Shown here in pieces: positions 17,405-28,334 of a stretch of DNA of 64,000 nucleotides (the stretch's first letter is position 1; every line of letters begins with the position of its first letter). Where the stretch lies: NCBI RefSeq assembly GCF_000717595.1, contig NZ_JNZO01000009.1, positions 107,362 through 171,361 of the forward strand. Direction: 5' to 3'. Position numbers and translations under genes: made by a program. Below the pieces are notes generated by a model. That model was not told the origin of the DNA and made no database searches. It saw only the letters and a program-made list of their open reading frames with translations. The stretch comes from Streptomyces flavochromogenes. Lineage in GTDB: Bacteria > Actinomycetota > Actinomycetes > Streptomycetales > Streptomycetaceae.

Positions 17405-18844
17405 CTAGAACGGGTCGAACTCGTCGAACGCGCGCTGCGCGTCGTCCCGCTCCGCCTCGCGGTCACGGCGGCGCTGGGCCGCCGGGCGCGGGGCTTCGAG
17501 GCGGTGGTCCTCGCCTCGGCGGCCGAGCATTTCGGCGCCGGCCATCATCGTGGGCTCCCAGTCGAAGACGACCGCGTTCTCCAGGGAGCCGATCGCGACG
17601 CCGTCGCCCGCGCGGGCGCCCGCCTTCATCAGCTGGTCCTCGACACCGAGGCGGTTGAGGCGGTCGGCCAGGTAGCCGACGGCCTCGTCGTTGTTGAAGT
17701 CGGTCTGGCGGACCCAGCGCTCCGGCTTCTCGCCGCGCACCCGGTACACGTCCTCGGCCTCGTCGTACGTGACCGTGAAGCCCGCGTCGTCGACGGCCTT
17801 CGGGCGGATGACGATACGGGTCGCCTCCTCCTTCGGCTTCGACGCGCGTGCCTCGGCGACGATGCCGGCGAGGGCGAAGGAGAGCTCCTTGAGGCCGAGC
17901 CGGGCCACGGCGGAGGCCTCGAACACCTGGTAGCCGCGGGCCTCCAGGTCCGGGCGGATCATGTCCGCGAGGTCCTGGCCGTCGGGGATGTCGACCTTGT
18001 TGAGGACGACGATGCGGGGCCGGTCCTCGAGGCCGCCGTACTGCCGCAGCTCCTCCTCGATGATGTCGAGGTCGGTGACCGGGTCACGGTCCGATTCGAG
18101 GGTCGCGGTGTCCAGCACGTGCACCAGGACCGAGCAGCGCTCGACGTGGCGCAGGAACTCCAGGCCCAGGCCACGGCCCTGGCTGGCGCCCGGGATCAGA
18201 CCCGGCACGTCGGCGATCGTGTAGACCGTCGAGCCGGCCGTGACGACGCCCAGGTTGGGGACGAGCGTGGTGAAGGGGTAGTCCGCGATCTTCGGCTTGG
18301 CGGCCGAGAGGACCGAGATGAGCGAGGACTTGCCGGCGCTCGGGTAGCCGACGAGCGCCACGTCGGCGACGGTCTTCAGCTCCAGGACGATGTCCCGGGC
18401 CTCGCCGGGCTCGCCGAGGAGCGCGAAGCCGGGGGCCTTGCGGCGCGCGGAGGACAGCGCCGCGTTGCCGAGGCCGCCGCGGCCGCCCTGGCCCGCGACG
18501 AAGGTGGTGCCCTGACCGACGAGGTCGGCGAGCACGTTGCCCTCCTTGTCGAGGACGACGGTGCCGTCGGGCACGTTCAGGACGAGGTCCTGGCCGTCCT
18601 TGCCGGAGCGGTTGTCGCCGGCGCCGGGCTGACCGTTGGTCGCCTTGCGGTGCGGCGAGTGGTGGTAGTCGAGGAGCGTGGTGATCGCCTGGTCGACGAC
18701 CAGGATCACGTCGCCGCCACGGCCGCCGTTGCCGCCGTCGGGTCCGCCGAGCGGCTTGAACTTCTCCCGGTGAACGGAGGCGCAGCCGTGGCCTCCGTTA
18801 CCCGCGGCGACATGCAGCTCGACGCGGTCCACGAAGGTGGTCAT
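17405..18844 (-). CDS. obg: GTPase Obg
   Basis: A 479-residue essential GTPase of the Obg/CgtA family that binds the 50S subunit and ppGpp and affects ribosome assembly and, in Streptomyces, the onset of differentiation. Residues 1-158 form the glycine-rich Obg fold ([13 protein letters not shown]). The G domain begins with [12 protein letters not shown] near residue 165 and includes DVPGLIPGA and NKVD. A C-terminal OCT domain and an acidic tail follow. A GGAGG Shine-Dalgarno stands 7 bases before the ATG. It lies downstream of rpmA, but a hairpin sits between them, so it may have its own promoter. Confidence 0.96.
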   Translation of the reverse strand: MTTFVDRVELHVAAGNGGHGCASVHREKFKPLGGPDGGNGGRGGDVILVVDQAITTLLDYHHSPHRKATNGQPGAGDNRSGKDGQDLVLNVPDGTVVLDKEGNVLADLVGQGTTFVAGQGGRGGLGNAALSSARRKAPGFALLGEPGEARDIVLELKTVADVALVGYPSAGKSSLISVLSAAKPKIADYPFTTLVPNLGVVTAGSTVYTIADVPGLIPGASQGRGLGLEFLRHVERCSVLVHVLDTATLESDRDPVTDLDIIEEELRQYGGLEDRPRIVVLNKVDIPDGQDLADMIRPDLEARGYQVFEASAVARLGLKELSFALAGIVAEARASKPKEEATRIVIRPKAVDDAGFTVTYDEAEDVYRVRGEKPERWVRQTDFNNDEAVGYLADRLNRLGVEDQLMKAGARAGDGVAIGSLENAVVFDWEPTMMAGAEMLGRRGEDHRLEAPRPAAQRRRDREAERDDAQRAFDEFDPF

Positions 18845-18896
18845 GGTTGTGCCTCCATCTGAATACGTGCGGAATGTCTATCTAGTAACACGCGAA

Positions 18897-18935
18897 AGGC
18901 GGACCCGCTTCCCGACCGGGAAGTGAGGTCCGCCT
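18897..18935 (-). terminator. hairpin between rpmA and obg
   Basis: A 9-bp outer stem (AGGCGGACC / GGTCCGCCT) with an inner CTTCCC/GGGAAG stem lies 17 bases after the rpmA stop. It may attenuate read-through from the rplU-rpmA unit into obg. Confidence 0.65.
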
Positions 18936-18951
18936 CCGCAGAATGAACCGA

Positions 18952-19206
18952 TCAGGCGACCGGAACGATGTTCACGACCTTGCGGCCACGGTGGGTGCCG
19001 AACTGCACCGAACCGGCCTGCAGGGCGAACAGCGTGTCGTCGCCGCCACGGCCGACGCCGGAGCCCGGGTGGAAGTGGGTGCCACGCTGGCGGATCAGGA
19101 TCTCACCCGCGTTGACGACCTGACCGCCGAAGCGCTTCACGCCGAGCCGCTGGGCATTGGAGTCGCGCCCGTTCCGGGTGGACGATGCGCCCTTCTTGTG
19201 TGCCAT
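18952..19206 (-). CDS. rpmA: 50S ribosomal protein L27
   Basis: An 84-residue ribosomal protein recognised by [20 protein letters not shown] and the following [22 protein letters not shown]27's N-terminus reaches the peptidyl-transferase centre. The Met is directly followed by AHKKG, so no Firmicute-type N-terminal cleavage extension is present. It lies 13 bases after rplU in the usual rplU-rpmA-obg order. Confidence 0.98.
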   Translation of the reverse strand: MAHKKGASSTRNGRDSNAQRLGVKRFGGQVVNAGEILIRQRGTHFHPGSGVGRGGDDTLFALQAGSVQFGTHRGRKVVNIVPVA

Positions 19207-19219
19207 GTCTCAGTCCCTC

Positions 19220-19540
19220 TTACTTCGCAGCCGCGGGGATACCGGTGACCTTGATCGCCGTGTACTGCTGGCGGTGACCCTGGCGACGGCGGTAGCCGGT
19301 CTTGTTCTTGTAGCGCAGGATGTCGATCTTGGCGCCCTTGTGGTGGTCCACGACCTCGGCCGTGACCTTGATGCCGGCCAGGACCCACGGGTCGCTGGTC
19401 ACGGCGTCGCCGTCGACAACGAGCAGGGTCGAGAGCTCGACCGTGTCGCCAACCTTGGCAGTGGAAATCTTGTCAACCTCAACGATGTCGCCGACAGCAA
19501 CCTTGTGCTGGCGACCACCGCTGCGCACGATGGCGTACAC
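19220..19540 (-). CDS. rplU: 50S ribosomal protein L21
   Basis: A 106-residue 23S-rRNA-binding protein beginning [18 protein letters not shown] (GTG start) with the conserved C-terminal [21 protein letters not shown]. Length and order before rpmA are normal. A good vegetative promoter is visible upstream at 19699-19728, leaving a 5' leader of about 150 bases. Confidence 0.98.
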   Translation of the reverse strand: MYAIVRSGGRQHKVAVGDIVEVDKISTAKVGDTVELSTLLVVDGDAVTSDPWVLAGIKVTAEVVDHHKGAKIDILRYKNKTGYRRRQGHRQQYTAIKVTGIPAAAK

Positions 19541-19698
19541 GCGGATCTCTCTCTCACTCGGGATCGAAACCTCTGAAGCCAGCCACTCACACGGACCCGA
19601 GGGCCCGCGGCGTTCCGGAATCGGACGAGCGGCCTCTCCCGACGAGCGGGAGGGAGGTGCTCAGAGGCGCGACGCGTCGATAGACACGCCGACGGTCT

Positions 19699-19728
19699 AG
19701 GTTACGGGCGGCTGCCTCGGAGGGTCAA
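19699..19728 (-). promoter_or_regulatory. putative HrdB-type promoter of rplU-rpmA
   Basis: On the minus strand TTGACC (19728-19723), an 18-base spacer and TAACCT (19704-19699) fit the vegetative consensus well. The transcript leader would be about 150 bases, long enough for post-transcriptional control. No named leader motif was recognised in it. Confidence 0.6.
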
Positions 19729-19740
19729 ATTCGCCCGTTC

Positions 19741-19776
19741 GGTACGGGCCGCCCCGGTGAGGGGGCGGCCCGTACC
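19741..19776 (-). terminator. terminator of the RNase E/G gene
   Basis: A perfect 15-bp stem (GGTACGGGCCGCCCC / GGGGCGGCCCGTACC) with a 6-base loop lies 6 bases past the stop at 19783. Confidence 0.85.
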
Positions 19777-19782
19777 CACCGG

Positions 19783-22700
19783 TCAGTCCTGGGCCGGGGC
19801 GGCGGTCTTCTCCGCCGCCTTCTTGGCCGGGGCCTTCTTGGTGGTGGTCTTCTTCGCCGCGGTCTTCTTGGTCGCCGCCGTCTTCTTGGTGGCGGCCTTC
19901 TTGGCCGTGGTCTTCTTCGCCGCGGTCTTGCGCGCCGCCGTCTTCTTGACGGGGGCGGGCTCGGTCTCGGCCTCGGCGGCCTCCGGAGCCGTCTCGGTGG
20001 CCTCGGCCGGAGCCGTGGTCACCACGAGGACGGCCGCCTCCTCGGCGCCCGAGGGCGAGCCGGCGGGAGCGGTGGCCTTACGGACCACCCGGCGGCGGGC
20101 CCGCGGCGGGGCGGCCACGGGGGCCTCCTCGGCGACGGGCTCGGCGACCGGCTCGGCGACCGGCGCCACGACGGGCTCCGGCTCCGGGGCGGTCTCGACG
20201 ACCGGCTCGACGACGGTCGGCGCGGCGGCCGGCTCCGTGGTCGAGACGACCGGGGAGGTCACCCGGCGGGTGGCACGGCGACGGCCGCGCGGGGCCGGGG
20301 CGACGGTCTCCTCGGCGACCGGCTCGGCGACCGGGGCCACGACGGGCTCCGGCTCGGCGACCGGCTCCGGCGCCGCCACGGGCTCAGGCTTCGGCTCGGC
20401 CTTCGGCTTCGACTCGAACTCGACGGCCTCGGTCTCCACGACCTGCCGCGCGGCGGCCGGCGCGGACACCCGGCGGGTCGCCCGACGACGGCCACGACCG
20501 CGCGTCGCGGCCGCCTCCGCCTCGGCGATGGAGCCGTACAGCTCCTCGTCCGCGGCGATCGGCTCGGGCAGGGCCACCGGTGCGGCCAGCTCGGCGGCGA
20601 CCTCGGCCTCGGTCTCGGTCTCGGCGTCCGTCTCGGTGGGCTCGGTGACCTCGGCGTGCTCGTGCTCGTGCTCGTGGACGTGCTCGGCGCCGCCGCGGCC
20701 GCGCTTCTTCGAGCGCTTGCCGCCGCCGCCGCCACCGGCGGTGCTCGGCTGCTCCATGTGCACGATGACACCGCGGCCGTTGCAGTGGACGCAGGTCTCG
20801 GAGAAGGACTCCAGGAGGCCCTGGCCGACCCGCTTGCGGGTCATCTGCACCAGGCCGAGCGAGGTGACCTCGGCCACCTGGTGCTTGGTCCGGTCCCGGC
20901 CCAGGCACTCCAGCAGGCGGCGCAGCACCAGATCGCGGTTGGACTCCAGGACCATGTCGATGAAGTCGATGACGACGATGCCGCCGAGGTCGCGCAGCCG
21001 GAGCTGACGCACGATCTCCTCGGCCGCTTCGAGGTTGTTCCTCGTCACGGTCTCTTCGAGGTTGCCGCCCTGGCCGGTGAACTTGCCGGTGTTGACGTCG
21101 ACGACGATCATCGCCTCGGTCTTGTCGATCACCAGCGAGCCGCCGCTGGGCAGCCAGACCTTGCGGTCGAGCGCCTTCATGAGCTGCTCGTCGATCCGGT
21201 ACGTCGCGAAGACGTCGACCTCGCTCGTCCACTTGGACAGGCGGTCGGTCAGGTCCGGGGCGACGTGGTGCACGTAGCCGTGGATGGTCTCCCACGCCTC
21301 GTCACCGCTGACGATGACCTTTGAGAAGTCCTCGTTGAAGATGTCGCGGACGACCCGGACGGTCATGTCCGGCTCGCCGTAGAGCAGCGTCGGGGCGTTG
21401 CCGCTCTTCGCCTTCTTCTGGATGTCCTCCCACTGCGCCTGCAGTCGCTCGACGTCGCGGCGCAGCTCGTCCTCGCTCGCGCCCTCCGCGGCGGTGCGCA
21501 CGATGACGCCCGCGTCCTCGGGGACGATCTTCTTGAGGATGGTCTTGAGGCGGGCGCGCTCGGTGTCCGGGAGCTTGCGGCTGATGCCGGTCATCGAGCC
21601 CTCGGGCACGTACACGAGGTAGCGGCCGGGCAGCGAGACCTGGCTGGTCAGTCGGGCGCCCTTGTGGCCGATCGGGTCCTTCGTCACCTGGACGAGGACC
21701 GACTGGCCGGACTTGAGGGCGGTCTCGATGCGGCGCGGGCCGTTGCCCATGCCGAGGGCCTCGAAGTTGACCTCACCGGCGTACAGGACGGCGTTGCGGC
21801 CCTTGCCGATGTCGACGAAGGCGGCCTCCATGGACGGCAGGACGTTCTGGACCTTGCCCAGGTAGACGTTGCCGACGTACGAGGTGGCCTGCTCCTTGTT
21901 GACGTAGTGCTCGACGAGCACGTTGTCCTCGAGGACGCCGATCTGGGTGCGCTCGCCGCTCTGGCGCACGACCATGACGCGCTCGACGGCCTCGCGGCGG
22001 GCCAGGAACTCGGCCTCCGTGATGATCGGGACGCGGCGGCGGCCCTGCTCGCGGCCCTCGCGGCGGCGCTGCTTCTTGGCCTCGAGGCGGGTCGAGCCCT
22101 TGATGGACTGGACCTCGTCGGCGCCGGTGCCGGGCTCGGCCTTCTCACGGGCCGGGCGGGGCTCGCGGACCTTGACGACCGTACGGACGCCCTCCTCGTC
22201 GGTGCCCTCGACGTCGGCGGAGGCGTCCCCGCTGCGACGGCGGCGGCGACGACGGCGACGGGAGCTGCTGGAGCCGCCGGCGAAGGCCTCGGCCTCGTCG
22301 TGCTCCTCCTCGCCGTCCTCGGACTCCTCGGTCTCGTCGGAGTCGTCGGAGCGCGGCTCCTCGCCCTCCTCGGACTCCTCGACCTCGGTGAGCTCACCGC
22401 GACGACGGCGGCGGCCGCCACGGCGGCGACGACGGGACGGGCGGTCCTCGTACTCGTCGGTCTCCTCGGCCTCGGCCTCCTCGACCTCGTCGGCGACGGC
22501 CTCGACCTCGGGCTCGTCGGCGACGGTGGCCGGGACGGGCTCGACGGCGACGGGCTCGCCACGGCGGCGACGGCGACGGCGGGAGCCCTCGGGGCGCTCG
22601 GCGGGCTCGGGGGCCTCCTCGACCTCGACCTCGGCCTCGGCCTCGACGAGCTCGATCTCCTCGACCGTCTCGTCGTCCTCCGGCTCCACCGGGGCGGCGG

Positions 22701-23673
22701 CGGCGGCCGCGGCGGCGGTCTCCGGGGTCTGGAACATCGGCTCGGTGAAGACCGGCGCCTGGAAGACGGCGACGGAGGGGCGCGCGGCACGGCGCGACTC
22801 GCGGGCCGGGGCGGGCTCGGAGGTGAACTGCGGGGAGGTCGCGCGGCGGCGGCCGCGGCCACGGGTCGCGGCGGTCTCGGCGGCGGTGACCTCGGCCTCG
22901 TCGGCGGTGATCTGCGCAACGGCGGCCGTCGGCAGCGACTCGCCGGTGACGGCGGCCTCGGTGGTGGCGGCCGCCTCGGTGGTCACCTCGGGCGAGGTGA
23001 CCTTACGGGTGGCACGGCGGCGGGTACGCGGCGCGGGCGCGGCGGCCTCCTCCGCGACCTCGGCGGCCGGGGCGGTCTCGACGACCGGCTCGGCGGGCGC
23101 CACGGCCGCGGTCTCCACGGCCGCGGTCTCCTCGGCGGCGGCAGGCGCGCCGGCCGGGGCGGTGGCCTTACGGGTGGCACGGCGGCGCGGGCGGGCCGGG
23201 GCGGCCTCGGGGGCCTCCTCGGCGACCGGCTCGGCCGGCGTGACCGCGGTGGTCTCTTCGGGGGTCTCGGCGGCGACCGGGGAGGTCACCGGCGAGGTGG
23301 CCTTACGGGTGGCACGGCGGCGCGGGCGGGCCGGGGCGGCCTCGGGGGCCTCCTCGACGGCCTCGGGGGCGACGGCCTCGGCGGCGGGTGCCTCCACGGC
23401 CGGCTCCGGGGTCTCCACGGCGGGTGCCGCGGTCTCGGCGGCCGGTGCGGTGGCCTTGCGGGTGGCCCGGCGGCGGGCACGCGGCGCGGGTGCGGCCTCG
23501 GTCTCGGCCGGGGCGGCCTCCACGGCGGCGGTCTCGGTGGCCGTCGGGGCCTCGGTGGCCTCGGCGGTCCCGCCCGTCACCGGCGGACCGGCGGGGCGGG
23601 AAGCGGCGCGGCGCCTGCGGCGCGGCGGCAGCTTGTCACCGGGGGCGTTGGTGTCTTCGTTGGACTCGAGCAT
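19783..23673 (-). CDS. rne: ribonuclease E/G family endoribonuclease, giant form
   Basis: A 1296-residue protein. The catalytic core (about residues 560-970) has the S1 region GVLEDNVLVEHYVNKEQ, VDVNTGKFTG and GGIVVIDFIDMV (metal-binding acidic residues), and the Zn-link CVHCNGRG. The N-terminal 540 residues and the C-terminal 325 residues are Ala/Glu/Pro-rich and disordered. They carry eight copies of an RRRATRK-like basic motif, and the protein ends in a lysine-rich histone-H1-like tail. It cleaves mRNA and rRNA precursors and should scaffold a degradosome. The ATG at 23673 is chosen because GGGAG lies 8 bases upstream; the GTG at 23691 overlaps that box. This is the S. coelicolor RNase ES type of layout, with scaffolds on both sides. 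Confidence 0.94.
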   Translation of the reverse strand: MLESNEDTNAPGDKLPPRRRRRAASRPAGPPVTGGTAEATEAPTATETAAVEAAPAETEAAPAPRARRRATRKATAPAAETAAPAVETPEPAVEAPAAEAVAPEAVEEAPEAAPARPRRRATRKATSPVTSPVAAETPEETTAVTPAEPVAEEAPEAAPARPRRRATRKATAPAGAPAAAEETAAVETAAVAPAEPVVETAPAAEVAEEAAAPAPRTRRRATRKVTSPEVTTEAAATTEAAVTGESLPTAAVAQITADEAEVTAAETAATRGRGRRRATSPQFTSEPAPARESRRAARPSVAVFQAPVFTEPMFQTPETAAAAAAAAPVEPEDDETVEEIELVEAEAEVEVEEAPEPAERPEGSRRRRRRRGEPVAVEPVPATVADEPEVEAVADEVEEAEAEETDEYEDRPSRRRRRGGRRRRRGELTEVEESEEGEEPRSDDSDETEESEDGEEEHDEAEAFAGGSSSSRRRRRRRRRSGDASADVEGTDEEGVRTVVKVREPRPAREKAEPGTGADEVQSIKGSTRLEAKKQRRREGREQGRRRVPIITEAEFLARREAVERVMVVRQSGERTQIGVLEDNVLVEHYVNKEQATSYVGNVYLGKVQNVLPSMEAAFVDIGKGRNAVLYAGEVNFEALGMGNGPRRIETALKSGQSVLVQVTKDPIGHKGARLTSQVSLPGRYLVYVPEGSMTGISRKLPDTERARLKTILKKIVPEDAGVIVRTAAEGASEDELRRDVERLQAQWEDIQKKAKSGNAPTLLYGEPDMTVRVVRDIFNEDFSKVIVSGDEAWETIHGYVHHVAPDLTDRLSKWTSEVDVFATYRIDEQLMKALDRKVWLPSGGSLVIDKTEAMIVVDVNTGKFTGQGGNLEETVTRNNLEAAEEIVRQLRLRDLGGIVVIDFIDMVLESNRDLVLRRLLECLGRDRTKHQVAEVTSLGLVQMTRKRVGQGLLESFSETCVHCNGRGVIVHMEQPSTAGGGGGGKRSKKRGRGGAEHVHEHEHEHAEVTEPTETDAETETEAEVAAELAAPVALPEPIAADEELYGSIAEAEAAATRGRGRRRATRRVSAPAAARQVVETEAVEFESKPKAEPKPEPVAAPEPVAEPEPVVAPVAEPVAEETVAPAPRGRRRATRRVTSPVVSTTEPAAAPTVVEPVVETAPEPEPVVAPVAEPVAEPVAEEAPVAAPPRARRRVVRKATAPAGSPSGAEEAAVLVVTTAPAEATETAPEAAEAETEPAPVKKTAARKTAAKKTTAKKAATKKTAATKKTAAKKTTTKKAPAKKAAEKTAAPAQD

Positions 23674-23906
23674 GCGGGGTTCTCCCGTCACGCTCCCGGG
23701 CGCCGCGTCTTGGTCCGGTCCGGCGGCACGGTCACGCCTGTGGCGCGGTGCCGCCGTCCGGGGCGCGGGCGCCGCACGGGAGCTCTATGTCTGGCTCGCC
23801 GGTTCCGTCCGCACTGTGCGGACGGCCTGGCGAAAGTCTCCTGGTCAGTGCGCTGCCCGACCCAGGTGGCTCCCGAGTACCAGGGCGGCGCTACAACGAC
23901 CGCTCC
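23674..23906. other. 233-bp intergenic region upstream of rne
   Basis: Must hold the promoter of the RNase E/G gene and any terminator of the DUF2344 gene. Two GC-rich half-repeats (GGTTCCGTCCGCACTGTGCGGACGGCC near 23800-23826) form a hairpin with GTCCGCAC/GTGCGGAC arms, which is a likely terminator. No clear promoter hexamers are visible. Confidence 0.45.
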
Positions 23907-24698
23907 CTACGCGATGCCGGCACCCGGCGCCGTCGCAGAGGCGGTCGCGGCGGCCGTGGTAGTTGCGGCCTTGACTGCCTCGCGGTCGGGCGCGAGCGGG
24001 TCGGTCACCGTGCCGGACTCCTCGTCGAAGAGCCCCTGCGCCAGCCTGGTCACCGCAGCGGGGACCGGCGGCGCCAGGTCGGCCACAGCTCGGAGACCGG
24101 ACAGGACGTCGTCGGGTCGTACGGCAGGTGTCACGTGCCGAACAACCAGCCGCAGTATCGCACAGGCGCTGTCCAGCGGCCTATCACCCTGGGGATCGCC
24201 CTGGGGAGCCGTCGCCGTCAGCTCGGTGACCGCGGAGCGTGCGTCGAAGGTGCGGACGCCGTTCTTGGTCTTGCGCTGTACTTCCACGGTCTCGGCCGCG
24301 AGAAACGCCTGGACGGCCTTCTCGACGTCCTCGACGGCGACGCCTTCGAGGCGCAGCTCCCAGATGGACGCGGTGAGCCGGTCGGCGAGGCCCGAGGTCC
24401 GGGCCTCGACGGCGTCGGTGATGTCGAGGCCGGCCGGGAGGGACTCGTCGAGCAGGACCCGCAGGGTCTCCGGGTCGCGCGTCTCGGTGAGGGCGATCTC
24501 CAGGTATTCGGCCTCGGAGCCCGTACCCGTGGGGGCGGCGTTGGCGTACGACACCTTGGGGTGCGGGGTGAAGCCGGCCGAGTACGCCATGGGCACCTCG
24601 GCACGGCGCAGCGCACGCTCGAAAGCGCGCTGGAAGTCACGGTGGCTGGTGAACCGGAGGCGGCCGCGCTTGGTGTAGCGCAGTCGGATGCGCTGCAC
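23907..24698 (-). CDS. TIGR03936/DUF2344 family radical-SAM-linked protein
   Basis: A 263-residue protein starting MQRIRLRYTKRGRLRFTSHRDFQRAFERALRR, followed by SAGFTPHPKVSYANAAPTG and EYLEIALTE. This is the domain that in many bacteria is fused to the C-terminus of a B12-binding radical-SAM protein. Here the partner is a separate gene at 26354-28282. Function is unknown; the family is typically found next to RNase E/G and L21 genes, as here, suggesting RNA or ribosome modification. The last 60 residues are Ala/Thr-rich and low complexity. Confidence 0.9.
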   Translation of the reverse strand: MQRIRLRYTKRGRLRFTSHRDFQRAFERALRRAEVPMAYSAGFTPHPKVSYANAAPTGTGSEAEYLEIALTETRDPETLRVLLDESLPAGLDITDAVEARTSGLADRLTASIWELRLEGVAVEDVEKAVQAFLAAETVEVQRKTKNGVRTFDARSAVTELTATAPQGDPQGDRPLDSACAILRLVVRHVTPAVRPDDVLSGLRAVADLAPPVPAAVTRLAQGLFDEESGTVTDPLAPDREAVKAATTTAAATASATAPGAGIA

Positions 24699-24821
24699 CG
24701 CCGGTGCGGGCGGCGGGCCTTCGGGCTGTCGCTTGCCCAGTGGTTCTTCTCCTCGGTGCGGGGCGGGCGCGGGGGGCGCCGACCACGAGATGTGCGGGTG
24801 GCCCTGGGGGGTCCGCCCGGT

Positions 24822-26276
24822 TCACCCCCGCTTTCGCAGGGAGATCTCGGGGGCGGGCGCCGCGCCGGGGACGTTCGTTGTACTACCCAGAGTACGCGCC
24901 CGGGCCACCTCCGGTTCCCCGGACCCGGACGACCGGACTGAGCCGACCAGGGCACGCCAGGTGTCCCGGCGGGCCTCCCGCACGGCGGCGCGGGCCGAGC
25001 CGAGCGCTTCGCGGGCCGCGCGTCCGGCTCCGGCGAGCGTCTCCTTCGCGACGCGCCCGGCCGTGGCGGCGAGGCGACGGGCCGCTGCGGCGGCGCGGCG
25101 GGCCGGCGCCCAGACGTGGTCGCGGATCCAGTGTCCGACGGGTGTGCAGACGCTCCGCCAGAACCAGACCAGGGGCAGACCCACCAGGGTCCTCACCGTC
25201 CACTTCAGCGCCCGTCCGACGGCCCGCGACACGTACCCGGCGACGCGCCAGCACACGGCCAGCGCGTCCCGGACCTCGCGTGCGACGGGTACGAGGACCC
25301 GGTTCCAGAGCCACCCGAGGGGGACGACGATCCCGTACCGGACGAGCGGGACGAGGACGTACCGCCAGAGCCCCACCCACGGCCACACGAACACGGCCTT
25401 GGCCAGCAGTACGGTGGCGACGGCGATGCCCCGCCCGAGCCGGGGGAGGAGCCGGCCGAGGCCCTTGCCGGCCGGGGTCAGCACGTACCGGTCGAACCAG
25501 AGGACGGGCACGACGACGCCGTACCGCAGCAGCGGCACCAGGACGTACCGGAAGAGCGCGGAGACCGGTACGAACACGCCCTTCTCCAGGAGGAAGAAGA
25601 GCCCGCCGCCGAGCGGGACGAGGCCCCGGCGGTACAGCCAGACGGCGGGTGCGGCGATCCCGTACCGGCAGACGGGCACGACCACGTACCGCCAGAGGCC
25701 GACCCACGGCCAGACGAACACGGCCCTGGCCAGCCACCCGGCCCCGGTCCCCAGGCCCCGCCCGAGCCGGGGGAGGAACCACCCGAGTCCCGCCCCGACC
25801 GCCGCGAGGGCCCGGGCCAGGCCGCGGCCGGTCGGGCGCAGCACCGTGTGGTGGAGCCATCGTGCCGGCGCGGCGATCCCGTACCGGGCGACGGGCACGA
25901 GGAGGTACCGCCAGAGCCCCACCCACGGCCACACGAAGAGCAGCTTCCCCAGGACCCGGCCGCCGACCGCGAGGCCCCGGCCCACCGGGGTGAGCACCGT
26001 CCGGTGCAGCCACCGCACCGGACGGGCCACCAGATGGTGGAAGAGCCGTCCGAGGCCCCTCCCCACGCCGGTGAGCACCCGGGTGAGGGCCTGGTTCAGC
26101 CCGGTGAGCACATACGCGAGTCCCCGGCCCGCCGGGCGGAGCACCGCGCGGTCGAGGAAGTGGGCCGTGGCCACGAGGACGTCCCAGACCATGCGGACCG
26201 GCAGGACGGCGACCAGCACGACGATCCGGACCGGGATGCGGATCAGGGCGGGCGGCGGCGGGCTTTCCATGCTCAT
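24822..26276 (-). CDS. internally repetitive membrane-like protein, unknown function
   Basis: A 484-residue protein that I do not recognise. Residues 40-330 consist of about six degenerate repeats of 50-70 residues. Each unit runs VLxPxGRGL ... FVWPWVGLWRYxLVPxxRYGIAxPxxWL. FVWPWVGLWRY is exact at residues 114-124, 187-197 and 296-306 and degenerate at 235-244. The repeats are hydrophobic with regularly spaced Arg, Trp and Pro, and look membrane-inserted or amphipathic. The C-terminal 100 residues are Arg/Ala-rich and helical. The ATG at 26276 gives MSMESPPPP; an ATG at 26270 is the alternative. It sits between the two halves of a usually fused radical-SAM/DUF2344 protein, behind a terminator. 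Coding status is supported by strongly biased composition and a clean frame. Confidence 0.75.
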   Translation of the reverse strand: MSMESPPPPALIRIPVRIVVLVAVLPVRMVWDVLVATAHFLDRAVLRPAGRGLAYVLTGLNQALTRVLTGVGRGLGRLFHHLVARPVRWLHRTVLTPVGRGLAVGGRVLGKLLFVWPWVGLWRYLLVPVARYGIAAPARWLHHTVLRPTGRGLARALAAVGAGLGWFLPRLGRGLGTGAGWLARAVFVWPWVGLWRYVVVPVCRYGIAAPAVWLYRRGLVPLGGGLFFLLEKGVFVPVSALFRYVLVPLLRYGVVVPVLWFDRYVLTPAGKGLGRLLPRLGRGIAVATVLLAKAVFVWPWVGLWRYVLVPLVRYGIVVPLGWLWNRVLVPVAREVRDALAVCWRVAGYVSRAVGRALKWTVRTLVGLPLVWFWRSVCTPVGHWIRDHVWAPARRAAAAARRLAATAGRVAKETLAGAGRAAREALGSARAAVREARRDTWRALVGSVRSSGSGEPEVARARTLGSTTNVPGAAPAPEISLRKRG

Positions 26277-26291
26277 GCCCGACAGGACGCA

Positions 26292-26328
26292 ACGGCCCGG
26301 CGGAGGGTTCTCCCTCACGCCGGGCCGT
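26292..26328 (-). terminator. terminator of the radical-SAM gene
   Basis: A perfect 11-bp stem (ACGGCCCGGCG / CGCCGGGCCGT) with an inner GAGGG/CCCTC stem lies 25 bases past the stop at 26354. It separates the radical-SAM gene from the repeat-protein gene. Confidence 0.85.
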
Positions 26329-26353
26329 CTGCCGGATTCCTCTCCGGTCGGAG

Positions 26354-28282
<1,929 letters not shown>

Positions 28283-28334
28283 CTCGAACCTTCGTGAGCT
28301 GGCAGGGGGGCGACTCTCAAGCGTACCCCGGTGC

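Noticed and set aside
21664..24678. 1004-codon plus-strand frame opposite the RNase E/G gene
   Set aside because: Gly/Arg/Leu low-complexity shadow of the Ala/Glu-rich scaffold of the real gene.
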